58,039 bases of DNA from Clostridia bacterium (GTDB lineage Bacteria > Bacillota > Clostridia > Lachnospirales > Lachnospiraceae), in NCBI GenBank assembly GCA_910574835.1, contig CAJTDE010000030.1, positions 1 through 58,039 of the forward strand, in the 5' to 3' direction. This document shows, piece after piece, positions 41,115 through 50,095 of this stretch. The notes beneath the pieces are model-generated. The model saw nothing but the letters and a program-made list of their open reading frames with translations. It did not search any database and was not told the origin of the DNA. The position numbers and the translations under genes were made by a program. Each line of letters starts with the position of its first letter. Position 1 is the stretch's first letter.

Positions 41115-42464
41115 CTATGAGTTCTCTGTTCCTCCCGGGGAACCTTTTATCTTTTTAAAATATTCCCTTATCTCTTTCTCATACCCATTTTCCGAAGGCT
41201 CATAGAAAACCTCCCCCTCAATCTCCGACGGCAGATACTGCTGCTCCACATAATGATTGGGATAGTCATGGGCATACCGATATCCCGTTCCGTGCCCCAG
41301 CTTCTTTGCCCCCGGATAATGGGCGTCCTGCAGATGAACGGGAACACTGGTCCGGCGGCTTTTCACCGATTCCATCGCCTTCCCAATGGCATTTACCGCC
41401 GAATTGCTCTTGGGCGCACAGGCCACATAAGCCGCCGCCTGCGCCAGAATAATCTGGGCCTCGGGAAATCCGATGCGCTCCACGGCCTGCGCCGCAGACA
41501 CCGCCACCGTCAGCGCCATAGGGTCCGCATTGCCCACATCCTCCGAGGCGCAAATCATAATTCTCCTGGCAATAAACCGCTCATCCTCCCCGGCATAAAT
41601 CATTTTTGCCAGATAATAAACAGCCGCGTCCGGATCAGAGCCGCGCATACTTTTGATAAAGGCGGAAATCGTATCATAATGGTTGTCCCCCGTCTTATCG
41701 TAGCGCACCACACGCTTCTGAATACATTCGGAAATCACCTCTTTGGTGAGATGAATCCGCCCGTCCTCCCCCTTCTCCGTAGTCAGAACGCCAAGCTCCA
41801 CCGCATTGAGAGCCGATCGCGCATCCCCTCCCGCAATATCCGCCAGAAAATCCGCCGCTTCCTCCGTAATCACCGCCTGGTAAGCCCCCATTCCCCGTTC
41901 CTCATCATACACGGCCCGGCGAATCAGCTCCTTCACATCCCCCGGTTCCAGCGCCTTCAGCTCAAACACAACCGACCTGGAAATCAAAGCCCCATTCACC
42001 TCAAAATAAGGATTTTCCGTAGTGGCCCCTATAAGTATCACCGTACCGTCCTCCACAAAGGGCAGAAGATAATCCTGCTGCCCCTTATTAAACCGGTGAA
42101 TCTCATCCACAAAAAGAATGGTTTTCCTCCCATACATCCCCAAGTTATCCTTAGCCTGGGAAACCACCGCCTCCATATCCTTCTTCCCCGCCACCGTAGC
42201 ATTTAGCTGGGTAAAGCTGGCCTTCGTGGTATTGGCAATCACCCGGGCAATCGTAGTCTTCCCCGTCCCCGGAGGACCGTAAAAAATAAGAGAACTCAGC
42301 TTGTCCGCCTTAATAGCCCGGTAAAGCAGCTTATCCTTCCCCAGAATATGCCGCTGCCCCACAATCTCCTCCAACGTTTTCGGACGCAGCCGGGAGGCCA
42401 GAGGCGCCTCCTGCTCCAAAGTATTCTTCCGCATATAATCAAACAAATCCATGCTGTTATCCAT
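41115..42464 (-). CDS. rarA: Replication-associated recombination protein A (RarA/MgsA)
   Basis: A 449-residue AAA+ ATPase related to clamp loaders and RuvB; it acts at stalled replication forks. Walker A is FYGPPGTGKTT, Walker B FVDEIHRFNKGQQD, followed by ATTENPYFEVN (sensor 1). The C-terminal tetramerisation part includes DAHYPGAKKLGHGTGYRY. The ATG at 42464 with GGAGGG in front is preferred over the upstream TTG. It is followed by the cyclophilin gene convergently and preceded by a polysaccharide deacetylase gene 30 bp upstream. Confidence 0.95.
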   Translation of the reverse strand: MDNSMDLFDYMRKNTLEQEAPLASRLRPKTLEEIVGQRHILGKDKLLYRAIKADKLSSLIFYGPPGTGKTTIARVIANTTKASFTQLNATVAGKKDMEAVVSQAKDNLGMYGRKTILFVDEIHRFNKGQQDYLLPFVEDGTVILIGATTENPYFEVNGALISRSVVFELKALEPGDVKELIRRAVYDEERGMGAYQAVITEEAADFLADIAGGDARSALNAVELGVLTTEKGEDGRIHLTKEVISECIQKRVVRYDKTGDNHYDTISAFIKSMRGSDPDAAVYYLAKMIYAGEDERFIARRIMICASEDVGNADPMALTVAVSAAQAVERIGFPEAQIILAQAAAYVACAPKSNSAVNAIGKAMESVKSRRTSVPVHLQDAHYPGAKKLGHGTGYRYAHDYPNHYVEQQYLPSEIEGEVFYEPSENGYEKEIREYFKKIKGSPGGTENS

Positions 42465-42494
42465 GTCCCGTATTCCCTCCGCTTTCAACTTCCC

Positions 42495-43247
42495 TCACTC
42501 CAGGATCAGCTCATCCGCCGTCACAAACTCATACCCCTCCGCCTGCAGCAGATCCACGATCCGAAGAGCCGCTTTCACGGTGCTGTCATAAGAATCATGC
42601 ATTAAAATAATATCATTTTCTTCAATTTTCGTCACTACCTTTTGGACAATTTGATCCTCATTTTTCGTCGTCCAGTCCAGCGTATCCACAGACCAGAAAA
42701 TAGGCAGCATCATAACCTCACATTCCAGCTCCTTATCCCAATTGCCAAAGGGCGGACGAATATATTCCACCGGCTGCCCGGTAATAGCCGTAATCTTTTC
42801 ACTGGTATCCAAAATTTCCCTGCACGCCTCCCTCTGAGACAGCCTCGTAATATCCACATGATAATACGTATGATTCCCAATCAGATGCCCTTCCCTGGCC
42901 ATCCGCTCAATAATCTCCTCCCGGCCCTCAATATTTTGTCCCAAAAGAAAAAAAGTAGCCTTCACATCCCGCTCCGCCAGACCATCAAGAAGCTCCTCCG
43001 TATAGCGGGGATGAGGACCGTCATCAAAAGTCAGAGCAATCTTTTTCGTCTCCGCCCCCGGCTCCACCCCGGACCTGCTTTCAGCCCCTTCTTCCTCCCC
43101 GGAGGCATCCCCCATCACCATCTCCCTGCCGCCCTCAATTTGCCTGTCCCGTATACCGGCCGCCGCTCCTACCGCCGCAAGCCCAATCACGCCCACCAAA
43201 AGCCCGCGCTTCCACGCCGGAAAGCCGGCTGTCACATCCTTACTCAC
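42495..43247 (-). CDS. Polysaccharide deacetylase (PgdA/PdaC-like), membrane-anchored
   Basis: A 250-residue NodB-type deacetylase with one N-terminal membrane anchor (about 16-32) and an acidic linker, so it acts on cell-wall or surface glycan outside. Motifs: LTFDDGPHP (catalytic Asp and metal Asp), HLIGNHTYYH (metal His pair), RPPFGNWD and a final LMHDS with the catalytic His. Start is set at GTG 43247, where GGGAG has 8-nt spacing; TTG 43262 is the alternative. Confidence 0.9.
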   Translation of the reverse strand: MSKDVTAGFPAWKRGLLVGVIGLAAVGAAAGIRDRQIEGGREMVMGDASGEEEGAESRSGVEPGAETKKIALTFDDGPHPRYTEELLDGLAERDVKATFFLLGQNIEGREEIIERMAREGHLIGNHTYYHVDITRLSQREACREILDTSEKITAITGQPVEYIRPPFGNWDKELECEVMMLPIFWSVDTLDWTTKNEDQIVQKVVTKIEENDIILMHDSYDSTVKAALRIVDLLQAEGYEFVTADELILE

Positions 43248-43358
43248 CCAGTACGCTCCCAAACACCTTATCTCATTATCCTAATATATGCAAAAAGGAG
43301 CCAATACAGAAGGGGCGTCGAAAAAGTCAGCCAACTTATTTCCAACACCCCTTATCTC

Positions 43359-43856
43359 TCACTCATCCCCACGCTCTTCTTCCGCCATTTCCAATGAACC
43401 GGTTTCCTCCGGAGAGCCAGCCTCACCCTCCTGCTCCTCATCCGTACCTTCAAACTCCGGCCTGAATTTGCGTTTCCACTGCGCAGAAATAATATAAATC
43501 AGCAACGGGAAAATACTATTATTCACATTCTCAGCGTTCCCCATACCAACAATCCAGTACAGCACCGCCCCGATTCCCACCGCATCCAGCACAAAAATCT
43601 TCATAAACCCATTTTTCTGCCCCACAGTCATCCCCTGAAAAATTCCAAGGCGATAAGGCTCCACAAAATCATTCAAAATCACATAAGCCCCTACAAAAAT
43701 CATCAACATCGCCTCAAAAACAACAATATTCAGATTTTTCGTAATCATCGCATAAACCACATAAGCCGCAATCACCAACGTAATCCCAACAACCGCTCTC
43801 GTCGTAGTCCTCTGTACCTGTCTTCTCTTTTCCGGATCAATCACTCGTTTCTCCAT
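43359..43856 (-). CDS. Hypothetical membrane protein, 165 aa
   Basis: Small membrane protein with four hydrophobic segments (about 21-38, 44-60, 86-104, 110-126) and a Glu-rich cytoplasmic tail of 35 residues. It resembles short DUF membrane proteins common in Clostridia that often sit beside small HTH regulators, but no such regulator is adjacent here. Function unknown. AGGAGAAAGAG precedes the ATG. Confidence 0.75.
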   Translation of the reverse strand: MEKRVIDPEKRRQVQRTTTRAVVGITLVIAAYVVYAMITKNLNIVVFEAMLMIFVGAYVILNDFVEPYRLGIFQGMTVGQKNGFMKIFVLDAVGIGAVLYWIVGMGNAENVNNSIFPLLIYIISAQWKRKFRPEFEGTDEEQEGEAGSPEETGSLEMAEEERGDE

Positions 43857-44263
43857 CTCTTTCTCCTATTCCAATTCCGTATCCCTCATACAGCCCCAAA
43901 CACCAGATCTGAATTTCCGCCCAAAAACCACATTCCAAGAAAAATCCCCCGGACACCATATCAGAGATAAACCATTTCCGTCCAGCCACGTAACGTTACC
44001 GGCGGAGGGGAGGAGGGCCGCCCCGATCAGGGGTGGCGGTACCTGCCCGCAGCCTGCACAACCTACCGTCCCTCCGTAAAATCTCAAATCGCCCTCCCCA
44101 ATACATCTAAGTTTACCAGAAATAAGATACACTTGCAAGCTCCCCCGTTTTGCTGCCAAATAAGTTAAATACATATTGAACAACCTCCCTTTACTTCCCC
44201 ACAAAGAAACCTTTACTTTTCCACCACATGTAGTATAATAAGTAAAGAAAGAAGGTAAACACC
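43857..44263. other. Divergent intergenic region
   Basis: Holds two promoters. On the minus strand TTGCAA (44138-44133) and TAAACT (44115-44110), 17 bp apart, could drive the membrane protein with a leader of about 250 nt. On the plus strand CTTTAC (44211-44216) and TATAAT (44234-44239), 17 bp apart, drive the DUF4250 gene. A purine-rich inverted stretch (GGAGGGGAGGAGGGCCGCCC near 43995) may be structured. The open frame across the region looks non-coding. Confidence 0.5.
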
Positions 44264-44437
44264 ATGATCCCAAAAGACCCCTTCATGCTGCTAAGCTGGA
44301 TCAACATGCAGCTCCGCGACTACTACACCAACCTGGACGATCTATGCACCGCCCTCAATCTGGACCGCCAAGCCCTGGAAATCACCCTGGGCGCAATAGA
44401 CTTCCAATACGATCCAAAAACCAACAGCTTCCTGTAA
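44264..44437 (+). CDS. DUF4250 domain-containing small protein, 57 aa
   Basis: A 57-residue protein starting MIPKDPFMLLSWINMQLRDY, typical of the short DUF4250 family in Firmicutes, with the later LTALNLDRQ-like segment (here LCTALNLDRQALEITLGAI) suggesting a small helical fold akin to a helix-turn-helix. Function not established. It has a near-consensus promoter, GAAGG before the ATG and its own terminator, so it is a single-gene transcript. Confidence 0.85.
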   Translation: MIPKDPFMLLSWINMQLRDYYTNLDDLCTALNLDRQALEITLGAIDFQYDPKTNSFL

Positions 44438-44442
44438 CCCCG

Positions 44443-44472
44443 AAATCTGCCTGTTTCTTTGGCAGATTTTTT
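44443..44472 (+). terminator. Terminator of the DUF4250 gene
   Basis: AAATCTGCC (44443-44451) pairs with GGCAGATTT (44461-44469); T6 follows. Confidence 0.85.
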
Positions 44473-44490
44473 CCATATTTCCATTCCGCA

Positions 44491-44526
44491 AAAACAGCGG
44501 CCGGAATCTCTTCCAACCGCCGTTTT
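44491..44526 (-). terminator. Terminator of the mgl operon
   Basis: Minus-strand stem of AAAACGGCGGTTGG with CCGGCCGCTGTTTT (G-U pairs allowed), then T5, downstream of mglC. Confidence 0.65.
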
Positions 44527-44591
44527 CATCACAAAACATTCCCGGGAACTCTCTATACCCAAATTCACAAAAGCTCTCACAAAGCACAATC

Positions 44592-45581
44592 TTATTTCTT
44601 CGCAATATACTTCCGAATATCCAGAGAAATAGCAATAAAGATAACAATACCAATTGCAATCCACTGTGCATTCGCATCCATTCCAAGGTACTGCAAAGCC
44701 AGCTTCAGCAGCTCAAATACGGTAACTCCGACAATCGCTGAGGTAACACGTCCGCGGCCTCCGGTAACAGATACACCGCCGATGGTACATGCCGCAATCG
44801 CCTCCATCTCATAGCCCAGACCTAAGTTTACGGAAGCTCCGCCGGCCTTTGCACCAAGCATAAAGCCCGCCAGTCCGTACATAGCCGCCGCCTTCATGTA
44901 GATAAGAATCAGCGTAGTCTTCACCGGAACACCGGCCACCTCTGCCGCCTGGGGATTGCCGCCTACCGCATACATATATTTTCCATGACGAGTCATATTG
45001 AAAATAAACCAGGTAATAGCCGCCACAATAATCGCAATCCAGATCAGATAGCTTATCCCTAAGAACTTGCCGCTTGCCACATTGGTATAATTACTTACAT
45101 AACCGCCCAGAGGAGTTGCATTTGTAAAGATCATATTGATACCATACACAATCTCCATCATTGCCAGTGTCGCAATAAAGGGAGGCACGCTTAAGTATGC
45201 AATAAAGAAACCGGTAACCGAACCGAATGCCGCACAAATCAGCATAACAATCACCGCTACCAAAAATACGTTCATCGGCTCCATATTGGGGAAGAACTTC
45301 TGTGAGTAGTCCATACGCTGCAGAAGCACGCCCGAGATACAGGCTCCGAAACCAATCATACGTCCGGCTGACAGGTCACAGCCTGCGGTGATAACACAGC
45401 CTGCGATTCCAAGAGCAATCACCAGACGGGAACTCATATTTACCAACAGATTCAGAAGGTTATTGCTTGTAAAGAAATTATCGGTCGTAAATCCCGTATA
45501 AATTACCAGGATAAACATAACGATAATAACACCGTTATTAATCAAAAAATCTGTTATTTGTTTTTTGTTCGTTTTTTCCAT
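44592..45581 (-). CDS. mglC: Galactose/methyl-galactoside ABC permease MglC
   Basis: A 329-residue permease with about ten hydrophobic segments, MglC/RbsC family. It contains GGNPQAAEVAGVPV, the GLGYEMEAIAACTIGGVS block and RGRVTSAIVGVTVFELL. It forms the membrane channel of a galactose-type importer with MglA and MglB from the same transcript. Start at 45581 is preferred, since GGAGG lies 9 nt upstream and touches the alternative ATG at 45590. Confidence 0.93.
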   Translation of the reverse strand: MEKTNKKQITDFLINNGVIIVMFILVIYTGFTTDNFFTSNNLLNLLVNMSSRLVIALGIAGCVITAGCDLSAGRMIGFGACISGVLLQRMDYSQKFFPNMEPMNVFLVAVIVMLICAAFGSVTGFFIAYLSVPPFIATLAMMEIVYGINMIFTNATPLGGYVSNYTNVASGKFLGISYLIWIAIIVAAITWFIFNMTRHGKYMYAVGGNPQAAEVAGVPVKTTLILIYMKAAAMYGLAGFMLGAKAGGASVNLGLGYEMEAIAACTIGGVSVTGGRGRVTSAIVGVTVFELLKLALQYLGMDANAQWIAIGIVIFIAISLDIRKYIAKK

Positions 45582-45602
45582 TCTATCCATCCTCCTTCGC
45601 CA

Positions 45603-47111
45603 TCAGAACTTGGTCGCGTAGCCCATAACACTTTCCTGGTTCATCTCAGCTTCTTCCGTAATCTCACCGGTAATCTTTCCATTACACATGACATAAACTC
45701 TGTCTGACATTCCCAAAAGCTCCGCCATCTCAGAGGAAATCATAATAATAGCTTTCCCCTGCTTTGCCAGCTCGTTCATAATCTCGTAGATCTCATGCTT
45801 GGCTCCCACGTCGATACCTCTGGTGGGTTCATCCATGATAAGTACGTCCGGATCATTTGCAAGCCAGCGGGAAACGATAACCTTCTGCTGATTACCTCCG
45901 GAAAGATTTGCAATATGTTCCTTCATGCTTGGCGTCTTAATCCGCAGCTTTTGGATGTTCTCATCCACAATTCCGTCAATCTTCTTGTGATCCAGAACAA
46001 ATCCGGCCTTCAGATGCTTATTGTAAATGGATACGCCTACGTTATCCTTGATGGACAGACAGCCGAAGATACCGTTGCCCCGGCGGTCCTCCGTAATCAA
46101 ACCGATTCCGGCTTTCATGGCATCCTTGGGATGTTTGATCTTTACCGGCTTGCCGTTTATCAGGATCTCTCCTGTCTCCACGCCGCGGATACCGAAGATT
46201 CCCTCCATCAGCTCCGTTCTCTGGGCGCCTACCAGACCGCCGAAGCCCAGAATCTCGCCTTTGCGGAGGGTAAAATTAATATGCTGGAAGGATTTTGCAT
46301 GGATGGAGCAAAGATCCTTTACCTCCATAATTACCTCGCCCGGCTCATTTTCCCGGGGCGGGTATACATTCGTCAGCTCTCGTCCTACCATCTTGGCGAT
46401 AATATCGTCCGTGGTCATATCTTCCGCCCGCCAGGTTCCCACGTATGTACCGTCACGCATAATGGTGATATCGTCGGCAATCCGCTTAATCTCATCCATC
46501 TTGTGAGAAATATAAACCATCGTTACGCCCTTATCCCGAAGATCATTCATGATCCGGAAAAGAGCCTCCACCTCATTGTCCGACAGGGATGAGGTCGGCT
46601 CGTCAAAGATAACGACTTTTGCCTGCTGGGATACGGCCTTGGCAATCTCCACGGACTGCATCTGTCCAACGGACAGGGTGCCGAGAAGGGCCTTGGGATC
46701 AAAGTCCATCTTTACTTCCTGCAGCCATTTTTCCGTTTCCGCATACATGGCTTTGTGGTCAATCACCTGTAAGGGACCGTATTTCTTTACCGGAAATCTT
46801 CCCAGATACAAATTCTCCCCCACACTTCTGGCCGGTACGGGCTGCAGCTCCTGATGCACCATTGCAATACCGTACTTCATGGCTTCATCGGGGTTTCCAA
46901 TCTCAATCTTCTGTCCGTCGAGAATGACCTCTCCTGCGTCCATCTTGTAAATACCGAACAGACACTTCATCAGTGTGGACTTTCCGGCGCCGTTTTCCCC
47001 CATCAGTGCATGTACGGTACCGGGACGGAGCGACAACTGTACATTATCCAGTGCCTTGACACCCGGAAATGACTTGCAGACGCCTTTCAGCTCCAGTTTA
47101 TACTCTGCCAT
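45603..47111 (-). CDS. mglA: Galactose/methyl-galactoside ABC ATPase MglA
   Basis: A 502-residue tandem ATPase. First domain: GENGAGKST, LSVGQMQ, VVIFDEPTSSLSD. Second domain: GLVGAQRTELMEGIFG, intact LSGGNQQ and LIMDEPTRGID. Pairs with the MglC permease 21 bp downstream. A stem-loop in the 190-bp gap before it separates it from mglB, so it is likely made at a lower level than the binding protein. Confidence 0.94.
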   Translation of the reverse strand: MAEYKLELKGVCKSFPGVKALDNVQLSLRPGTVHALMGENGAGKSTLMKCLFGIYKMDAGEVILDGQKIEIGNPDEAMKYGIAMVHQELQPVPARSVGENLYLGRFPVKKYGPLQVIDHKAMYAETEKWLQEVKMDFDPKALLGTLSVGQMQSVEIAKAVSQQAKVVIFDEPTSSLSDNEVEALFRIMNDLRDKGVTMVYISHKMDEIKRIADDITIMRDGTYVGTWRAEDMTTDDIIAKMVGRELTNVYPPRENEPGEVIMEVKDLCSIHAKSFQHINFTLRKGEILGFGGLVGAQRTELMEGIFGIRGVETGEILINGKPVKIKHPKDAMKAGIGLITEDRRGNGIFGCLSIKDNVGVSIYNKHLKAGFVLDHKKIDGIVDENIQKLRIKTPSMKEHIANLSGGNQQKVIVSRWLANDPDVLIMDEPTRGIDVGAKHEIYEIMNELAKQGKAIIMISSEMAELLGMSDRVYVMCNGKITGEITEEAEMNQESVMGYATKF

Positions 47112-47237
47112 TTTGCTCCTCCTTCTCTTTTTTTATATTATACAGATGGCAATCTGTCATTTTTCGTAACAACCGAACGGCAAAAAACAGACATCATATC
47201 CATATCTTTTCATTCATATTTCCATTCATTATGAAAA

Positions 47238-47267
47238 GTGCAGGTGCCGTAATTCCAACACCTGCAC
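47238..47267 (-). promoter_or_regulatory. Stem-loop between mglB and mglA
   Basis: GTGCAGGTG (47238-47246) pairs with CACCTGCAC (47259-47267); TTTTCAT follows on the minus strand. Probably a partial terminator or mRNA stabiliser giving more MglB than MglA and MglC. Confidence 0.6.
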
Positions 47268-47302
47268 CAAATTCATTCCTGCAGTTTCTTAATCAGACGT
47301 TT

Positions 47303-48415
47303 TTATTTTACGCTGTCAAGTACTTCCTGTGCATTCTCAGTTGTAACCTTTACATAATCACAGCCGATGTAGTGCTCGTTTCCGGCACCGGTCAGATAGT
47401 TTACTGCTGCGTCTGCTGCGCTGTGGGACTGAGAAATGTGGTCATTGAATACGGTACCTGTCATGGTTCCGTTGATTACGTTCTCAAGAGCCTCGGACAG
47501 AGCGTCAACGCCTACCAGGAAGATGTCCTCGCCTACCTTGCGGCCTGCGGTATCAATTGCCTGAAGTGCTCCAAGTGCCATAGCGTCGTTGTTGCAGAAT
47601 ACAACCTCGATCTTGTCGCCGTGCTGACCAAGTGCATTGGATACAAGCTCCTGTGCCTTTACCTGATCCCAGTTACCAACCTGATCGTCAAGCTGCTCTA
47701 CTTCCCAGCCTGCATCTGTCAGAGCCTTAACGGAGAACTCGGTACGATACTTTGCATCAACGTTCTCGGGGTCACCCTCGATCATGATGTACTGAACCTT
47801 GCCGTCGCCGTTTAAGTCAACCTTCTCCAGACCCAGGTCAACGATCATCTCGCCCTGCATGGTTCCGGACTGACGTGCGTCACATCCAACATAGGTTACA
47901 TCCCAGTTGTTATCCGCCCATCTCTGCTCCTCGGACTCGTCCGGCTCACGGTTGATGTATACAAGCGGGATTCCGGCGCCTACTACCTTATCGGTAATGG
48001 TCTCTGCGGAAGAGGAGTTTACGGGGTTGATAATCAGAACGTCAACCTTGTCATTGATGAAAGCATCAATCTGGTTGCTCTGTGTACCCTGGTCATTCTG
48101 ACCGTCCTGGATGGTGATGTTCTCTTTTGCAAAGCCTAAGCTAATCAGATAGTTCTCAAGCTCCGTACGGAACAGTGTCATAAAGTTATCGGAGAACTGA
48201 TAGATACATACGCCTACCTTCTTGTCTGCGAAATCTCCGCTTGCTGCAGGTGCATCAGACTCTGCCGGCTCCTCCGCATCCGCGGGTTCCTCGGTCTCGG
48301 CCGGTGCTTCGGTCTCAGCAGGCGCTTCTGCCGGCGCTTCCTTAGAACCGCAGCCTGCCAGTAAGGTTGCTACCATTGCTACGCTTAACAATGCAGCTAA
48401 AACTTTCTTTTTCAT
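47303..48415 (-). CDS. mglB: Galactose-type substrate-binding lipoprotein MglB
   Basis: A 370-residue lipoprotein: lipobox LLAGC (C22), a low-complexity Ala/Glu/Pro linker (about 27-60), then a type 1 sugar-binding fold. NDQGTQSNQIDAFINDKVDV, IPLVYINREP, CDARQSGTMQGEM and CNNDAMALGALQA match glucose/galactose-binding proteins. It captures the sugar for MglAC. GGGAGG lies before the ATG. Confidence 0.93.
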   Translation of the reverse strand: MKKKVLAALLSVAMVATLLAGCGSKEAPAEAPAETEAPAETEEPADAEEPAESDAPAASGDFADKKVGVCIYQFSDNFMTLFRTELENYLISLGFAKENITIQDGQNDQGTQSNQIDAFINDKVDVLIINPVNSSSAETITDKVVGAGIPLVYINREPDESEEQRWADNNWDVTYVGCDARQSGTMQGEMIVDLGLEKVDLNGDGKVQYIMIEGDPENVDAKYRTEFSVKALTDAGWEVEQLDDQVGNWDQVKAQELVSNALGQHGDKIEVVFCNNDAMALGALQAIDTAGRKVGEDIFLVGVDALSEALENVINGTMTGTVFNDHISQSHSAADAAVNYLTGAGNEHYIGCDYVKVTTENAQEVLDSVK

Positions 48416-48473
48416 AATGAAAAATCCTCCCTGTTTATTTTTTTACAAGCTCATTGATCTGCTTGCGTTTATA

Positions 48474-48482
48474 AGTATACCA
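48474..48482 (-). promoter_or_regulatory. Candidate extended -10 promoter of mglB
   Basis: Minus-strand TGGTATACT gives an extended -10 (TGn plus TATACT) about 60 nt before the mglB start. No good -35 is seen, which would suit an activator-dependent promoter. Confidence 0.4.
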
Positions 48483-48545
48483 CAAACAAGGAGGATTTCC
48501 ATTAAAAATTTTATTCTTTTTGTACAAATTCTTACTTATTTTCTG

Positions 48546-49568
48546 TCAATCAAAAGAAAATAATACCTTTTGGCAATCCTCCTCGAACATATTTTCTCTT
48601 GTAATCACGGTGGTGGACGTATCTACCTGAACGCTCTCCAGAGGAATATCATTGATCAGGTTGTAGGCACATTCCACTCCCAGATAGCCCATCGCGTAGG
48701 GGTTCTGCACGATCAGTGCGTCCACCTCGCCGGTTTCCAGCATCCCTACGCAGACCACATTGCTGTCAAAGGCCACCACGGAGGTTTCTTCCGCCAGGCC
48801 AAGTTCCCGGATGGCGTAGCTGACGCCTAAGCTGGTCCACTCGTTAAAGGTAGCGATCACATTGATTTCCGGGTGATTTTTCAGCATTTCCAAGGTGCCT
48901 GCCTTGGAATCCTCCGTTGTGGAAAGTACGTTGACGGCGTCTACAATCCGCACCCGGCTGTCCCCGGAGAGCACTTCCCGAAGCCCCTGCTCCCTCTGCT
49001 GGCCATTGGCGGAATTTTTATCAAAATTCACAATTCCCACGTTCAGTTCTTCTTGTTTTTCCGACAGGATGGCTGTCCCTGCCATGCGGCCGGCCTGGAA
49101 ATTATCCGTGCTGATCCGGCAGCTCACTTCGCTGCTGTCCACGTCGCTGTCAATGATTACAATCTTTACCCCTGCCGCAGCCGCCTCGTTGATGGCTTGT
49201 GCGTTGGCCTGGTAGTCCACGGCGGAAAATACAATCACTTCCGCTCCCTCCGCCGCAGCCCGGCGAATCATTTCGTTCTGGGTTTGATAGTCCTCCTCAT
49301 TTTCCGGGCCGTCCACCGTTAAGGTTAAGTTGTACTCCGTGCCCGCCGCATTCGCCCCGGCAAATACGGACTTCCAGAAGGCGGATGTGGTGGACTTGGC
49401 GATAACCGCCACATAGTGGCGCTTGGACTCGCCGCGCTCATTTTCATATATATTGAGATTGCCGATGATATAACGGATTCCGACGATATAGCTTCCTGCA
49501 AGAAGCACTACCCCGAGAAGAATCAGCCACCGGCCGGGAATTTTGCCCGCTGCTTTGTTTTCTTTCAT
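48546..49568 (-). CDS. Membrane-anchored sugar-binding protein, probable sensor
   Basis: A 340-residue type 1 binding-protein fold held by one N-terminal membrane segment (about 13-30) instead of a lipid. VAVIAKSTTSAFWKSVFAGA, VIIDSDVDSS and STDNFQAGRMAG are ribose-type binding blocks. It lies between the YesM kinase and mglB, so it probably binds the sugar and signals to the kinase, as in known binding-protein/YesM systems, or it may be an extra transporter subunit. Its SD touches a four-copy repeat array. Confidence 0.85.
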   Translation of the reverse strand: MKENKAAGKIPGRWLILLGVVLLAGSYIVGIRYIIGNLNIYENERGESKRHYVAVIAKSTTSAFWKSVFAGANAAGTEYNLTLTVDGPENEEDYQTQNEMIRRAAAEGAEVIVFSAVDYQANAQAINEAAAAGVKIVIIDSDVDSSEVSCRISTDNFQAGRMAGTAILSEKQEELNVGIVNFDKNSANGQQREQGLREVLSGDSRVRIVDAVNVLSTTEDSKAGTLEMLKNHPEINVIATFNEWTSLGVSYAIRELGLAEETSVVAFDSNVVCVGMLETGEVDALIVQNPYAMGYLGVECAYNLINDIPLESVQVDTSTTVITRENMFEEDCQKVLFSFD

Positions 49569-49585
49569 AAACTTTCTCCTATTAA

Positions 49586-50094
49586 AAGTCGCTGCGCGAC
49601 AGCACTAAAGAGTAAAGTCGCTTCGGCACACCTGTGTTGAGAGGAACTTTTATTCGAAAGGGCCTCATAAAAGTTCCTCTCGTGCGCCTTTGCGACTTTA
49701 CTGTTTAAGTCGCTGCGCGACAGCACTAAAGAGTAAAGTCGCTTCGACGCACCTGTAGTGAGAGAAACTTTTATTCGAAAGGGCCTCATAAAAGTTCCTC
49801 TCGTGCGTCTTTGCGACTTTACTGTTTAAGTCGCTGCGCGACGGCACTAAAGAGTAAAGTCGCTTCGGCACACCTGTGTTGAGAGGAACTTTTATTCGAA
49901 AGGGCCTCATAAAAGTTCCTCTCGTGCGCCTTTGCGACTTTACTGTTTAAGTCGCTGCGCGACGGCACTAAAGAGTAAAGTCGCTTCGGCACACCTGTAT
50001 TGAGAGAAACTTTTATTCGAAAGGGCCTCATAAAAGTTCCTCTCGTGCGCCTTTGCGACTTTACTGTTTAAGTCGCTTGACATTTCTCAGCCGG
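49586..50094 (-). repeat. Four tandem copies of the 121-bp hairpin repeat
   Basis: Full units start at 49586, 49707, 49828 and 49949 with an exact 121-bp period and about 95% identity; a stub starts at 50070 and runs into the conserved flank CTTGACATTTCTCAGCCGG (50076-50094). Each unit folds into a long hairpin. The array separates the kinase gene from the sensor gene, and its end is 6 nt from the TAGGAGAAAG site of the latter. Confidence 0.95.
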
Positions 50095-50095
50095 T

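Noticed and set aside
41253-42206. 317-codon plus-strand frame opposite rarA
   Set aside because: Antisense shadow of rarA; composition is not protein-like.
43866-44273. 135-codon minus-strand frame upstream of the small membrane protein
   Set aside because: Gly/Cys/Trp-rich with no family resemblance. An AAGGGAGG site does precede an internal ATG at about 44177, so a short peptide is not fully excluded, but promoter elements for both flanking genes overlap it.
49565-50031. Three 70-74 codon minus-strand frames in the 121-bp repeat array
   Set aside because: They are the same repeat read again and again and start in the hairpin; the open reading comes from the repeat, not from a gene.
49586-50069. 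Possible CRISPR array
   Set aside because: Units are contiguous 121-bp hairpins with no unique spacers, and no cas genes are nearby.
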